Assembly: GCA_013151215.1 (NCBI GenBank)
Contig: JAADIS010000003.1
Location: 19,477 to 83,476 of the forward strand
From: Chlorobiota bacterium
Lineage (GTDB): Bacteria > Bacteroidota > Bacteroidia > Bacteroidales > F082
Length of the DNA stretch: 64,000 nucleotides
Reading direction: 5' to 3'
In this document: positions 56,016 to 64,000 of the stretch, in pieces
How the letters are laid out: the number at the start of each line of letters is the position of its first letter
How positions within the stretch are numbered: position 1 is the first letter of the stretch
Translations under genes and position numbers: made by a program
The notes under the pieces: model-generated
Told to the model about the DNA's origin: nothing
The model's input: only the letters and a program-made list of their open reading frames with translations
The model's database searches: none

Positions 56016-58514
56016 TTATTCAGTTTTCGGTTTTGCTTTGTCAAGCGTGTTCTTTGCCTTTTTTTGCAATATGATGTTTTCGACCTCAGGTTCAACGGAC
56101 CTCAGGTGCAGGTCCGTTTGAGGGAACGGGATATTTATCCCGGCTTGGTTCAGGCCATCGTATATTGCAATAGTTACTTCGCTTTTTGTTGTCAGGCCAA
56201 CGTCCATGGCAGTCCATATCCGTAGCCTGAAATTCAGCGAGCTGTCGCCGAAACCGTCGAACAACACCCATGGCTCGGGGTTTTGCAATACGTTTATGTT
56301 GCCGTTGGCAGCGGTTTTAAGAATTTCCATAACCTTGTGGGGATCGCTACCGTATTCAACCCCGACATGAATGTCGCGACGTTTTCTCCTGTCGGTCAAG
56401 GTCCAGTTTATTACGTCGTTTGAAATCAAGTTGCCGTTTGGCACTATAACTTCGGATCCCTCGAAAGTCCTTATGGTGCTCGACCGCACCCCTATGGACT
56501 TCACCCTGCCGATAACCGTGTTAACCTCCACGGTATCACCAACTTGTATAGGCCGTTCAAAGGCAAGGATCAAACCTGCGATAAAATTGAAAACCACGTT
56601 TTGCAGGCCAAAGCCAATACCTATGCCCAGTGCCCCTGCCATCAAGCTGAATTGAGATATATCCACGCCCAGCGCCATAATGGAAACAACAATTCCCCAT
56701 GCAACTATGAAGTATCTCACGACCATCGAAATGGCGCCCGGGATGCCGCGCGGCAAACTGATGCGGCTAAAAACCTCTTCTTCGAGGATTATTTTTATGA
56801 ACTTGGAAATAAGGGTAGTGATCAATATTACGAGCAGGAAGCTCAAAACCGCCCCAAGCTCAATCTTGATATCGCCAAACTCCCAGCTCAACATGAAAAA
56901 ACCGCCTAACCATTTCATTAGCAGATCATAGCTCGACATCAGGTTTAATACGAACTGAACCCAAAGCAAGATGCCGAAGGCGTTTAGAAGCACCAAGATG
57001 TATTTTTCTATTATTTCCCTGTGCAGGGCTATCACATTCGATTTCAATAAATATTTCGATTTAAGGAGGATGTTGAAGGTGGCATTCAGGATAAGAAGTG
57101 CCGAAAAGATGGCTATCGAGTTGAATATAGTGTTGATAATTATATTATTGACAAAAGTAGTAAGCCCTATATAACCAAAAATATTCGCTATTAACGGAAT
57201 TAGTATAGCAACATAAAACAACTTCACAGTACCTATTGCAAGACCCAGCCATTTTGCAGGCACGCTGGAGTATAAGGGTCCCTGTTTTTTGAGCATCACC
57301 CTAAGGATCATGAAGCTTAAAACGAGCTCGCCGATAATTATCAGGCGGGTTATAGGGGCATAGGGCGGCGACAAAAGCTGCATCTGGTTTAGTAAATGCA
57401 AGCCTATCGCATAATATATCACCTTTCGGTAATCGTGGTGAATAATTTTGGGAAGCAGGAATAAGGAAAGCACCAGGCTTATTAACTGGAAGGCGTCGTC
57501 AACGATTAACTGGCGTATCGGATATAACCAGATGACAACAAAGCTTGTTAGATAAACAGCATTCAGGATGTTGTTGTCCAGTACTTTAATAGATCTTTGC
57601 AGTTTGTGGCCACCTGGCTCCAAAGCTGAATTGTTTTTCTTGAGGACGTAAAAAAAGGCAAGAAACGCCAAAAGAAGAATAAAATGCAGATAAACTTGAT
57701 TTCTGTTCGCATCATAAAAAACGTAAAATGTTTTTCCGGTTATGCTTAGCGATTGTTCGTAACTATCGATATTGGCCGAGTAAAGGAAGCTGGACTTGAA
57801 AATATTCCAAATCGCCGCGCCATCCTTGTTCAAATAATTTTTAGTCAGTTTTGTTCTTGTGTCTTTCAGCTCGTTTATCGTTGAATCGATGAACAGGGAA
57901 ATTTCCGTGATCTGGCTTTGTTTTTTGTAAATGGAAATAAGCTCTGTGTCCAATTGATTTCTCAAATGATTCAGTTGAGTCAGTATTTCCCTGATGCTCA
58001 GTAATATTTCCTTTGGCGGCTTTTGGTTTTTTGCATCCTTGAGCGTCAGGCTCCATATAATTGCCCTCTTCTCTATCAGCAATTTGGTCTCATTTAAGAG
58101 AGTGGTTCGCTTACTGATGATGTCCTGCCATTCGCCAAGCTTCGACTTATAGTTTTTCCATTGCTGGATCGCGTCCTCCAAAACCCTTGTGTTCGGTTCC
58201 ATGTCGCTGTCGAATATCTTCTTTTTTTCGGCGGTCAGCCTTTCGGTGGCCAGCTGGTAAACGGAATCGGTATGTAGAAGGTCTTCGTCAGGCTCGATGT
58301 CGTCCAGTGTCTGTTTAAGCAGCTGGATAGTGCCTTCAAGGCTGGAATTAACTTCCGGCAACCTAATGCCCCTTAGGACAGTGGTGTCGCCATCGTTTAT
58401 GAAGGTTTTGCTGCTGATTTCCTGCTGGGCAAAGCCGCCAATCGATAAAACGAGCAGCAATTCCAGGACAATAATAATTCTTGCCGATCTAATATTTAAA
58501 TATCCAGGCATCAT
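56016..58514 (-). CDS. MscS-family mechanosensitive channel, large form
   Basis: GIGIGFGLQNVVFNFIAGLILAFERPIQVGDTVEVNTVIGRVKSIGVRSSTIRTFEGSEVIVPNGNLISNDVINWT; long N-terminal domain and many TM segments. Confidence 0.92.
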   Translation of the reverse strand: MMPGYLNIRSARIIIVLELLLVLSIGGFAQQEISSKTFINDGDTTVLRGIRLPEVNSSLEGTIQLLKQTLDDIEPDEDLLHTDSVYQLATERLTAEKKKIFDSDMEPNTRVLEDAIQQWKNYKSKLGEWQDIISKRTTLLNETKLLIEKRAIIWSLTLKDAKNQKPPKEILLSIREILTQLNHLRNQLDTELISIYKKQSQITEISLFIDSTINELKDTRTKLTKNYLNKDGAAIWNIFKSSFLYSANIDSYEQSLSITGKTFYVFYDANRNQVYLHFILLLAFLAFFYVLKKNNSALEPGGHKLQRSIKVLDNNILNAVYLTSFVVIWLYPIRQLIVDDAFQLISLVLSLFLLPKIIHHDYRKVIYYAIGLHLLNQMQLLSPPYAPITRLIIIGELVLSFMILRVMLKKQGPLYSSVPAKWLGLAIGTVKLFYVAILIPLIANIFGYIGLTTFVNNIIINTIFNSIAIFSALLILNATFNILLKSKYLLKSNVIALHREIIEKYILVLLNAFGILLWVQFVLNLMSSYDLLMKWLGGFFMLSWEFGDIKIELGAVLSFLLVILITTLISKFIKIILEEEVFSRISLPRGIPGAISMVVRYFIVAWGIVVSIMALGVDISQFSLMAGALGIGIGFGLQNVVFNFIAGLILAFERPIQVGDTVEVNTVIGRVKSIGVRSSTIRTFEGSEVIVPNGNLISNDVINWTLTDRRKRRDIHVGVEYGSDPHKVMEILKTAANGNINVLQNPEPWVLFDGFGDSSLNFRLRIWTAMDVGLTTKSEVTIAIYDGLNQAGINIPFPQTDLHLRSVEPEVENIILQKKAKNTLDKAKPKTE

Positions 58515-59334
58515 TATAAGTATATGGTAAATTTTGTTTAACGTACATCGCCTCTTTCAAGCTGTCCAGCTTTTTTATGTATAACCTGAGGTTGTTCCCC
58601 GTCTTCAATATGCCGGCTTCGTCAAAGCCATTGTGCTTTAAGCGCTTCAAGCCTTCCTTGGCATCTTTAGCCGATTGAAAACTTGAGACTATAATATAAA
58701 AACTTGAAGTTTTTTCATTCTTTTCTATAGGTGTAAGCTGTTCGTTACTAGAACAAATGCTTGCTTCCCCGGCTTTGTCTGCCTTTTGGGCGAACCAAAT
58801 TGAAATATAGTTTCGGCTCATCGACGCGCCCATGCTTATCCATTTCTTTTGTTTGTATCTGCCATTGGCAAGTAGCATGTCGCGCGCGGGTTTCGACGAG
58901 ATAATAAACTGAATTACAGTATCAACATTAAAAGAATCCTCGAAATACAGGGCTAGCTCATATCCTCTGTAAGTAAATGACGTGAGCTCCTTTGGCTTGT
59001 CCCATATACAGTCGGGCTCAGGTACGTATTTGTTGTAGCAGCACGATGTCCAGCTGCCGTTGTCGGACCAGCTTGATAAATTGCAAATGCTCGTGTCCGG
59101 GTGGTTTTCCTGTAAGTCGTTGGCGTGCAGGCTTGCCACATAGTTTAGCGATATGGAGTTGCTGATTGTCTTTTCCCCGTTCTCGGCCCTGAACAAATTA
59201 ATTCTCCCCATCAGTCGTTCCTCCTGGCCGCTGATGCAAAAACCATCGGGAATACTGCTTTTTCGCTGCCCAAAAACGTTAACTTGAAGTAGTAGCACAA
59301 AAAATAGAAATGAGTATAGTTTATTATTTTTCAA
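58489..59334 (-). CDS. Secreted CAP/SCP-like domain protein with C-terminal SPOR domain
   Basis: Signal peptide; NYVASLHANDLQENHPDTSICNLSSWSDNGSWTSCCY...MGASMSRNYISIWFAQ; SSFYIIVSSFQSAKDAKEGLKRLKHNGFDEAGILKTGNNLRLYIKKLDSLKEA. Confidence 0.75.
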   Translation of the reverse strand: MKNNKLYSFLFFVLLLQVNVFGQRKSSIPDGFCISGQEERLMGRINLFRAENGEKTISNSISLNYVASLHANDLQENHPDTSICNLSSWSDNGSWTSCCYNKYVPEPDCIWDKPKELTSFTYRGYELALYFEDSFNVDTVIQFIISSKPARDMLLANGRYKQKKWISMGASMSRNYISIWFAQKADKAGEASICSSNEQLTPIEKNEKTSSFYIIVSSFQSAKDAKEGLKRLKHNGFDEAGILKTGNNLRLYIKKLDSLKEAMYVKQNLPYTYNDAWIFKY

Positions 59335-59353
59335 TGTTTTTTTTGTAAAATTA

Positions 59354-60184
59354 CTAATTCCATTTAAAACCTCTTAAATCGTTATCCATTATAGATTGGA
59401 ACTTATCAAGAATCTTCAAAAATAATTTATTATTTGGAACGAAATCAAAAGGGCCGATTCTGTTTATCGGCAGTATTTTTATCGATGTCCCGCTTAAAAA
59501 GGCAGCATCGAATTTATTTATTTCTTTTAAGTGTATTTCCTTTTTGATTAGCTTTATTCCTTCGGCTTCGCAGATGCCCATAATTTTTTGCCTGCTTACG
59601 CCTTCCAGCACATCAGCGTCAAAACTTGTATAAATAGTATTTCCCCCAATAAAAAACAAGTTGCTGCGACTGCCCTCTAAGAGTTTTTCATCTTCGTCCA
59701 TCAAGATAATCTCGTAGGCCCCCAGTTTATTTAACTGTGCCTGAACGCGCTTGCGAAGAACGCTATCGGAGTTTTTGGAATTGGGGTTTTCTCTTTTGCC
59801 GAGAACAAGGTCGCAGGCGATACCATTTTCCCTGTCTTGTTCCGATGGATACAAATAAGGCGATGCCCACATATAAAAATCTTGCTCATTATCAAGGCCC
59901 CAAGTCAAAACCCATTTGACGTTTCCGTTTTTAAGACCATTTAGGTCGATAAGGACTTTAAGGTTTTTGATAATCCGTGACTTGCTGATGTTATGGTTTA
60001 AGTTACAGATATATAGGGAGTTGAAAAACCTGTTTATATGCTCGTCGAGAAACAGCGGGATGCCGTCGATTACCCGTATCACTTCGTAAATACTTTTTCG
60101 GTCGGGCAATTCAACAATCGAAAAGTCGCAACAGTCCTTAATGTCGTTGTTCCTGATGAAATAGGATAATAAACAGGATTCCAT
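59354..60184 (-). CDS. Class IV aminotransferase (branched-chain aminotransferase / aminodeoxychorismate lyase-like)
   Basis: YEVIRVIDGIPLFLDEHINRFFNSL; EIILMDEDEKLLEGSRSNLFFIGGNTIYT; VLEGVSRQKIMGICEAEGI. Confidence 0.88.
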   Translation of the reverse strand: MESCLLSYFIRNNDIKDCCDFSIVELPDRKSIYEVIRVIDGIPLFLDEHINRFFNSLYICNLNHNISKSRIIKNLKVLIDLNGLKNGNVKWVLTWGLDNEQDFYMWASPYLYPSEQDRENGIACDLVLGKRENPNSKNSDSVLRKRVQAQLNKLGAYEIILMDEDEKLLEGSRSNLFFIGGNTIYTSFDADVLEGVSRQKIMGICEAEGIKLIKKEIHLKEINKFDAAFLSGTSIKILPINRIGPFDFVPNNKLFLKILDKFQSIMDNDLRGFKWN

Positions 60185-60429
60185 TAGCTGCTTTTTTCGT
60201 CCCTTTGGCTGAAATATTCTTTTAGCAATGCGCTGGCTGCATCAAAAAATTCCTCCTCCACGGAAACCTGCATGCTATCTCCCGGCAGCCCGTCGGCCCA
60301 GCCGGCCTGTACGCTCGATTGAAAAGCATCTTTGGCAATGCATCCTATATTGTTTTCCTTTAATAGTTCTTTGATAAACAGACCTTCGACCTTCGAGCCC
60401 GTAAACACTAGCTTAATTCCATCAGCCAT
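60184..60429 (-). CDS. DUF2007-like small protein
   Basis: IKLVFTGSKVEGLFIKELLKENNIGCIAKDAFQSS...MQVSVEEEFFDAASALLKEY. Confidence 0.7.
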   Translation of the reverse strand: MADGIKLVFTGSKVEGLFIKELLKENNIGCIAKDAFQSSVQAGWADGLPGDSMQVSVEEEFFDAASALLKEYFSQRDEKSS

Positions 60430-60481
60430 AATAATCGAGTATTAAATTTTGTATAAAGATAACGAAATTGCCGTAACAAAG

Positions 60482-61393
60482 TTAAAGTTTTTTGGCATTT
60501 AACCTGATTAGCGCAAAAACCATTACTGCGGCACTAATTAATTGTGTGTACGACAGAATGCTGTCGTTAATGAAGTAGTCGAAAATAATCGCTGAGATAG
60601 GGAACAGCAGTTCGCTCATGGTGGCAACTATCGCCTTGACCCTCCTAAGTCCGTAGTAATAAATGAATATGGCCCCCGAGCCCGTGCTTATGCCGATAAT
60701 TGCAAAAAACGCCCAGTTTGTGGGCGATGTTTTATAAAACTCTGAATAGTAGCCGCCAATTACTATGAACATCAACATGAAGATGGTCGTGAACATATAT
60801 CTGAAGAAAGTGGCAGTTACAAAATTGTGGTTGAGCAGGATTTTTTTCGAAAACACCGTGGAGCTACCGAATGAAAATGCGGCAAGCAATGCATAAAGTG
60901 CTGCCTCAATGGTTCTTGAGCCTGAGTCCAGCTTGGGTAAACTTAGACCGAAAGTCAGGAAATAACTTGCGACGATTGCAACTCCTGCCCATAAACCGAA
61001 TCCTTTCCTGATCTTTTCCTTTAAAAGTATCCGTGCGAGGATAATGGCGAAGATAGGCTGGAGCTTCTGTAGTAAAACAACAACCGACAATTGCTGGAAA
61101 TTAACCAGGAACAAGGCTTTTACGATAGCCATAGTGCCTATGCCGCCACCGAACAGCGCCACCATGGCAAAAGTTAAATAATCCTGTCGCACAAAGGTTT
61201 TCATCTGCTTGTATTGCTTGAACAAGAATAAGTTCATCACCAGGAAGGGTAGGAGGTGAAGCATAAAAACAACATACGAGACGTTCAGGTTGAACAGGCG
61301 CGGTGTCAACACTACCCCGTCGAAGCCCCATAATATGGCCGAGATGCTTATGGCAACAGTGCCTTTTATAATTTGACTTTGCTTAATACCCAT
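60482..61393 (-). CDS. EamA/DMT-family transporter
   Basis: Ten TM segments with internal duplication; TVAISISAILWGFDGVV; SVVVLLQKLQPIFAIILARILLKE. Confidence 0.88.
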   Translation of the reverse strand: MGIKQSQIIKGTVAISISAILWGFDGVVLTPRLFNLNVSYVVFMLHLLPFLVMNLFLFKQYKQMKTFVRQDYLTFAMVALFGGGIGTMAIVKALFLVNFQQLSVVVLLQKLQPIFAIILARILLKEKIRKGFGLWAGVAIVASYFLTFGLSLPKLDSGSRTIEAALYALLAAFSFGSSTVFSKKILLNHNFVTATFFRYMFTTIFMLMFIVIGGYYSEFYKTSPTNWAFFAIIGISTGSGAIFIYYYGLRRVKAIVATMSELLFPISAIIFDYFINDSILSYTQLISAAVMVFALIRLNAKKL

Positions 61394-61582
61394 CTTTGAA
61401 AATTGGCTGCAAAAGTAGGGATTTTTATGGCATAGGCTGTAAATTTAATTTGCTATAACAGGGCAAGCTTACACTTTGTTGCCTAATAGTTTTGAACAAT
61501 TCCTGTGATTAGTTATTATTATTGAAAGTAGTTACTGTTTCAACAGGAATTAAACTTATTTTTGGTTTTTAAAATATTTGTC

Positions 61583-62359
61583 ATGAATTTAAAAATAGAA
61601 GATAAGCTATTTGTGGTCGGCGGGGCAGGAGCCGGTTTCGGAAGGGCGATTGCCACGGCTTTGGCACAAGAAGGAGCTAAGGTTATAGCCGTTAGCAGGA
61701 CTGGGGGTAAACTTCAGTCCTTACGATCTGAAAAGCCTGATAGCATACTGGCTTTGACAGGCGATATTACAAAGGTAGAAGTTCAGGGCCGCATCTTGGA
61801 ATTGATAGGCAACGATAAATTATCGGGCGTATTGGTGAATGCCGGAGGCCCGCCGGCAGGCGGTTTTTTCGACCTGGATATGGACGACTGGGAAAATGCC
61901 TGGAAAACTGTCGTTAGGTGGAAAATCTCTTTTGTGAAAAAGCTGCTCCCCTTGTTTTTAAAGAACAATTACGGTAGAATCGTCTTTGTTGAGAGCGTTT
62001 CGGTAAAGCAGCAGGTGCCTAACCTAATACTGAGCAACGCCCTTCGCCCGGCAATAGTCGGGATGGCAAAAACCCTCTCCCGCGAAGTGGCGGGCAAGGG
62101 AATAAACATAAATGTGCTTGCTCCCGGCTATCACGAAACATCTGCCATGAAAAGGCTTTATAAAAATACCGCAAAAAACATGAATATCAGCGAGGAAGAA
62201 GCTAAACTCATCTTTGAGAAGAATTTGCCCGTCAAACCGATGGGAAGGCCTGAAGAAATGGCGAGCCTTGCTCTTTGGCTGCTGTCGCCGCTTTCGCGTT
62301 ATGTTACCGGGCAAACAATTTCGCATGATGGCGGACTTGTTGAAGGATTATTTGGCTGA
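61583..62359 (+). CDS. Short-chain dehydrogenase/reductase (SDR); start at 61583 preferred
   Basis: GGAGAGFGRAIATALAQEGAKVIAVSR; LVNAGGPPAGGF; C-terminal GRPEEMASLALWLLSPLSRYVTGQTISHDGGLVEGLFG; catalytic Tyr region divergent (ESVSVKQQVPNLILSNALRPAI). Confidence 0.88.
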   Translation: MNLKIEDKLFVVGGAGAGFGRAIATALAQEGAKVIAVSRTGGKLQSLRSEKPDSILALTGDITKVEVQGRILELIGNDKLSGVLVNAGGPPAGGFFDLDMDDWENAWKTVVRWKISFVKKLLPLFLKNNYGRIVFVESVSVKQQVPNLILSNALRPAIVGMAKTLSREVAGKGININVLAPGYHETSAMKRLYKNTAKNMNISEEEAKLIFEKNLPVKPMGRPEEMASLALWLLSPLSRYVTGQTISHDGGLVEGLFG

Positions 62360-62367
62360 TTTCCTTT

Positions 62368-62423
62368 ATTTTGCTTTTTTTGAACACCGAACACCGGTCA
62401 ACGATTTGAGATTTTGGAAGTTT
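62368..62423. repeat. Intergenic direct repeat, copy 1
   Basis: ATTTTGCTTTTTTTGAACACCGAACACCGGTCAACGATTTGAGATTTTGGAAGTTT; one mismatch to copy 2. Confidence 0.9.
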
Positions 62424-62461
62424 GAGATTTTGGAAGTGGTTTTCATATCCCATGTAAATTT

Positions 62462-62496
62462 CATAATTCATAATTCATAATTCGTAATTCATCATT
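62462..62496. repeat. 7-bp tandem repeat, five units (two imperfect)
   Basis: CATAATT CATAATT CATAATT CGTAATT CATCATT. Confidence 0.9.
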
Positions 62497-62498
62497 CG

Positions 62499-62554
62499 AT
62501 TTTGCTTTTTTTGAACACCGAACACCGATCAACGATTTGAGATTTTGGAAGTTT
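62499..62554. repeat. Intergenic direct repeat, copy 2
   Basis: Same 56-nt element as 62368..62423 (GATCAACG instead of GGTCAACG). Confidence 0.9.
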
Positions 62555-62589
62555 TGTTCTTTGTCCTATATAGACTTCTCGCCCCGATT

Positions 62590-62772
62590 GATTATATTAA
62601 TCGAAAAGTATACCAGTATTTCATTTCAAAAGTCCCCTATTATTAGGTTAGGGGCAGGATATTCTTCAAAAAGCAGGAAATTGATGAGTGGGTTGAAAAA
62701 ACAAGACATTAGTCGGGAAGCGAATATTTGAACGAATACTTAAAACTAAAGCGATGGAGGAAAAAGTACTAA
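62590..62772 (+). pseudogene. Decayed excisionase-type HTH gene (HTH_17-like)
   Basis: One frame reads ...DYINRKVYQYFISKVPYY*VRGRIFFKKQEIDEWVEKTRH*SGSEYLNEYLKLKRWRKKY*, with in-frame TAGs at 62644-62646 and 62710-62712. Confidence 0.55.
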
Positions 62773-63192
62773 AGGAGTTTAAGCAGAATCGACAATTGCT
62801 CTCTGAAATGCTTGGGACATCAGATATGCCAACCAAAGAGAAATTCTCAAAGATGGCAATAGCGAAACCGGCCAAAGAGTACCATAAAATGCCTTAATCC
62901 TAAGTTAAAGAAGTATTGTAAAGATTGGAGTTTTAAGTTTAATTATACGAATGATGCTTTGAAGAAGGTTAAGGATATAAAGCAAGGGACAACAGGCAGT
63001 ATCAAATTTGTAATCATTTACTTTTACCCAATAACTAAGCGTTAATTTACTTCCCGTAAATAGATATATTCCCATAATAGGATATATGCGAACGTCTAGT
63101 TGTTACATATTGACCATGTATTCAGCATGTTAGGCGTTTGGCATTCGTTTTGAAATGTGTTGTACAAATCATTAATTATGTACTACAACACT

Positions 63193-63570
63193 ATGCATAA
63201 AAGACAATTTAAACCATTATTTGGGCTTTCCATATTATTATTCGCTTTTATTATCTCACTTGCATCCTGTCGAAAGGAAAGAGTTAATAATTTACCTATT
63301 GTTGAGCCTTTAAGTATAGATGAGGTTTTGTATGATCCCGATTTCAATTGGAGTTCAACAAAAGTTGTTGACCTTAAGATTAATGGAATTGAACGGGAGG
63401 TTGTTAATATAACGTCTCTTGATGGGCAGCGAAGATATCATAGAGGCTTATTTTTAGGAGATGGCAATGATTATAATGTTAAAATAAGTTTGCCTAATAC
63501 TGTTAAACAGTTAATGATAAATCAAGATACAGTGTCTGTAAGTTCTCCAATAATTCATACTATTTCCTAA
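63193..63570 (+). CDS. Secreted lipoprotein
   Basis: MHKRQFKPLFGLSILLFAFIISLASC lipobox; DPDFNWSSTKVVDLKI segment typical of Bacteroidetes surface lipoproteins. Confidence 0.7.
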   Translation: MHKRQFKPLFGLSILLFAFIISLASCRKERVNNLPIVEPLSIDEVLYDPDFNWSSTKVVDLKINGIEREVVNITSLDGQRRYHRGLFLGDGNDYNVKISLPNTVKQLMINQDTVSVSSPIIHTIS

Positions 63571-63589
63571 TTACCAAAAATAACTAGTG

Positions 63590-64000
63590 ATGAAAAAACT
63601 ACTCATATTAACTTTAGCGATGTTTACAGTATTTGTAACTAATGCACAAACAACTTACGTACCCGATGATAATTTTGAACAAGCCCTGATTGATCTGGGT
63701 TATGATAATGTATTGGACAATTACGTGTTAACAGCCAATATTGACCAAATTGAATCATTATTTTTAATGAATCTTCCAATAAGTGATTTAACAGGGATTC
63801 AATCATTCACCGCTTTAACTCTTTTATCGGTTATAATAACCAATCTAACAAGTTTGGATATTTCTAATAACACTGCGCTAACAAATTTAACTTGTTCTTA
63901 TAATCACCTCACGAGTTTAGATGTTTCCAATAACCTTGCATTAGAAATTTTAAATTGTGATAATAATAATCTCACAAATATTGATGTGTCAAATAATTCA
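63590..64000 (+). CDS. Secreted leucine-rich-repeat protein, truncated by the window end
   Basis: MKKLLILTLAMFTVFVTNAQTTYVPDDNFEQALIDLGYDNVLDNYV...LTSLDISNNTALTNLTCSYNHLTSLDVSNNLALEILNCDNNNLTNIDVSNNS; open to the end. Confidence 0.85.
   Translation, partial: MKKLLILTLAMFTVFVTNAQTTYVPDDNFEQALIDLGYDNVLDNYVLTANIDQIESLFLMNLPISDLTGIQSFTALTLLSVIITNLTSLDISNNTALTNLTCSYNHLTSLDVSNNLALEILNCDNNNLTNIDVSNNS

Noticed and set aside
62462-62496. CATAATT tandem units considered as a CRISPR-like array
   Set aside because: 7-bp units without spacers and no cas genes nearby; simple sequence repeat.
62644-62712. Possible TAG recoding in the HTH-like frame
   Set aside because: TAG is used as an ordinary stop elsewhere in the window (infC ends in TAG) and no SECIS-like or suppressor evidence is visible; pseudogene is simpler.

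Overview
This 64 kb window is chromosomal DNA of a Bacteroidetes bacterium: it has T9SS C-terminal sorting domains, TAnnTTTG-type promoter boxes, LytTR and propeller two-component genes, and many lipoproteins. The left part holds housekeeping genes: lon, the conserved thrS-infC-rpmI-rplT cluster, miaA, ndk, an nrnA-like DHH gene and a phenylalanine hydroxylase. It also carries two-component systems and three consecutive FKBP lipoprotein genes with increasing domain number. From about 31.5 to 54.3 kb, mostly short-spaced minus-strand genes form a large exopolysaccharide (EPS) assembly locus: a Wzx-like flippase, a Wzy/ligase-like protein, a Wzc-like co-polymerase, a TolC-like protein, an initiating sugar transferase, about seven glycosyltransferases, three methyltransferases, an acyltransferase and a secreted beta-helix protein. 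The right end holds AI-2E, MscS, CAP-SPOR, aminotransferase IV, DMT and SDR genes, a short decayed intergenic region with repeats and an HTH pseudogene, then a lipoprotein and a truncated LRR protein. The strongest candidate for something new is the signalling built into the EPS locus. It contains an initiating sugar transferase fused to a pseudo-receiver (phospho-acceptor Asp to Glu), a stand-alone CheY-like receiver immediately upstream, a hybrid kinase whose H-box His is Asn, and a co-polymerase with two periplasmic LysM domains and a degenerate kinase domain. Other notable signals are an AUA start codon for infC behind a strong Shine-Dalgarno sequence, and a 28-bp perfect palindrome with repeated 10-mer sites upstream of an XRE regulator. 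I found no tRNA, rRNA, CRISPR array, intact phage or intact transposon. All family calls come from reading the sequence, with no database search.
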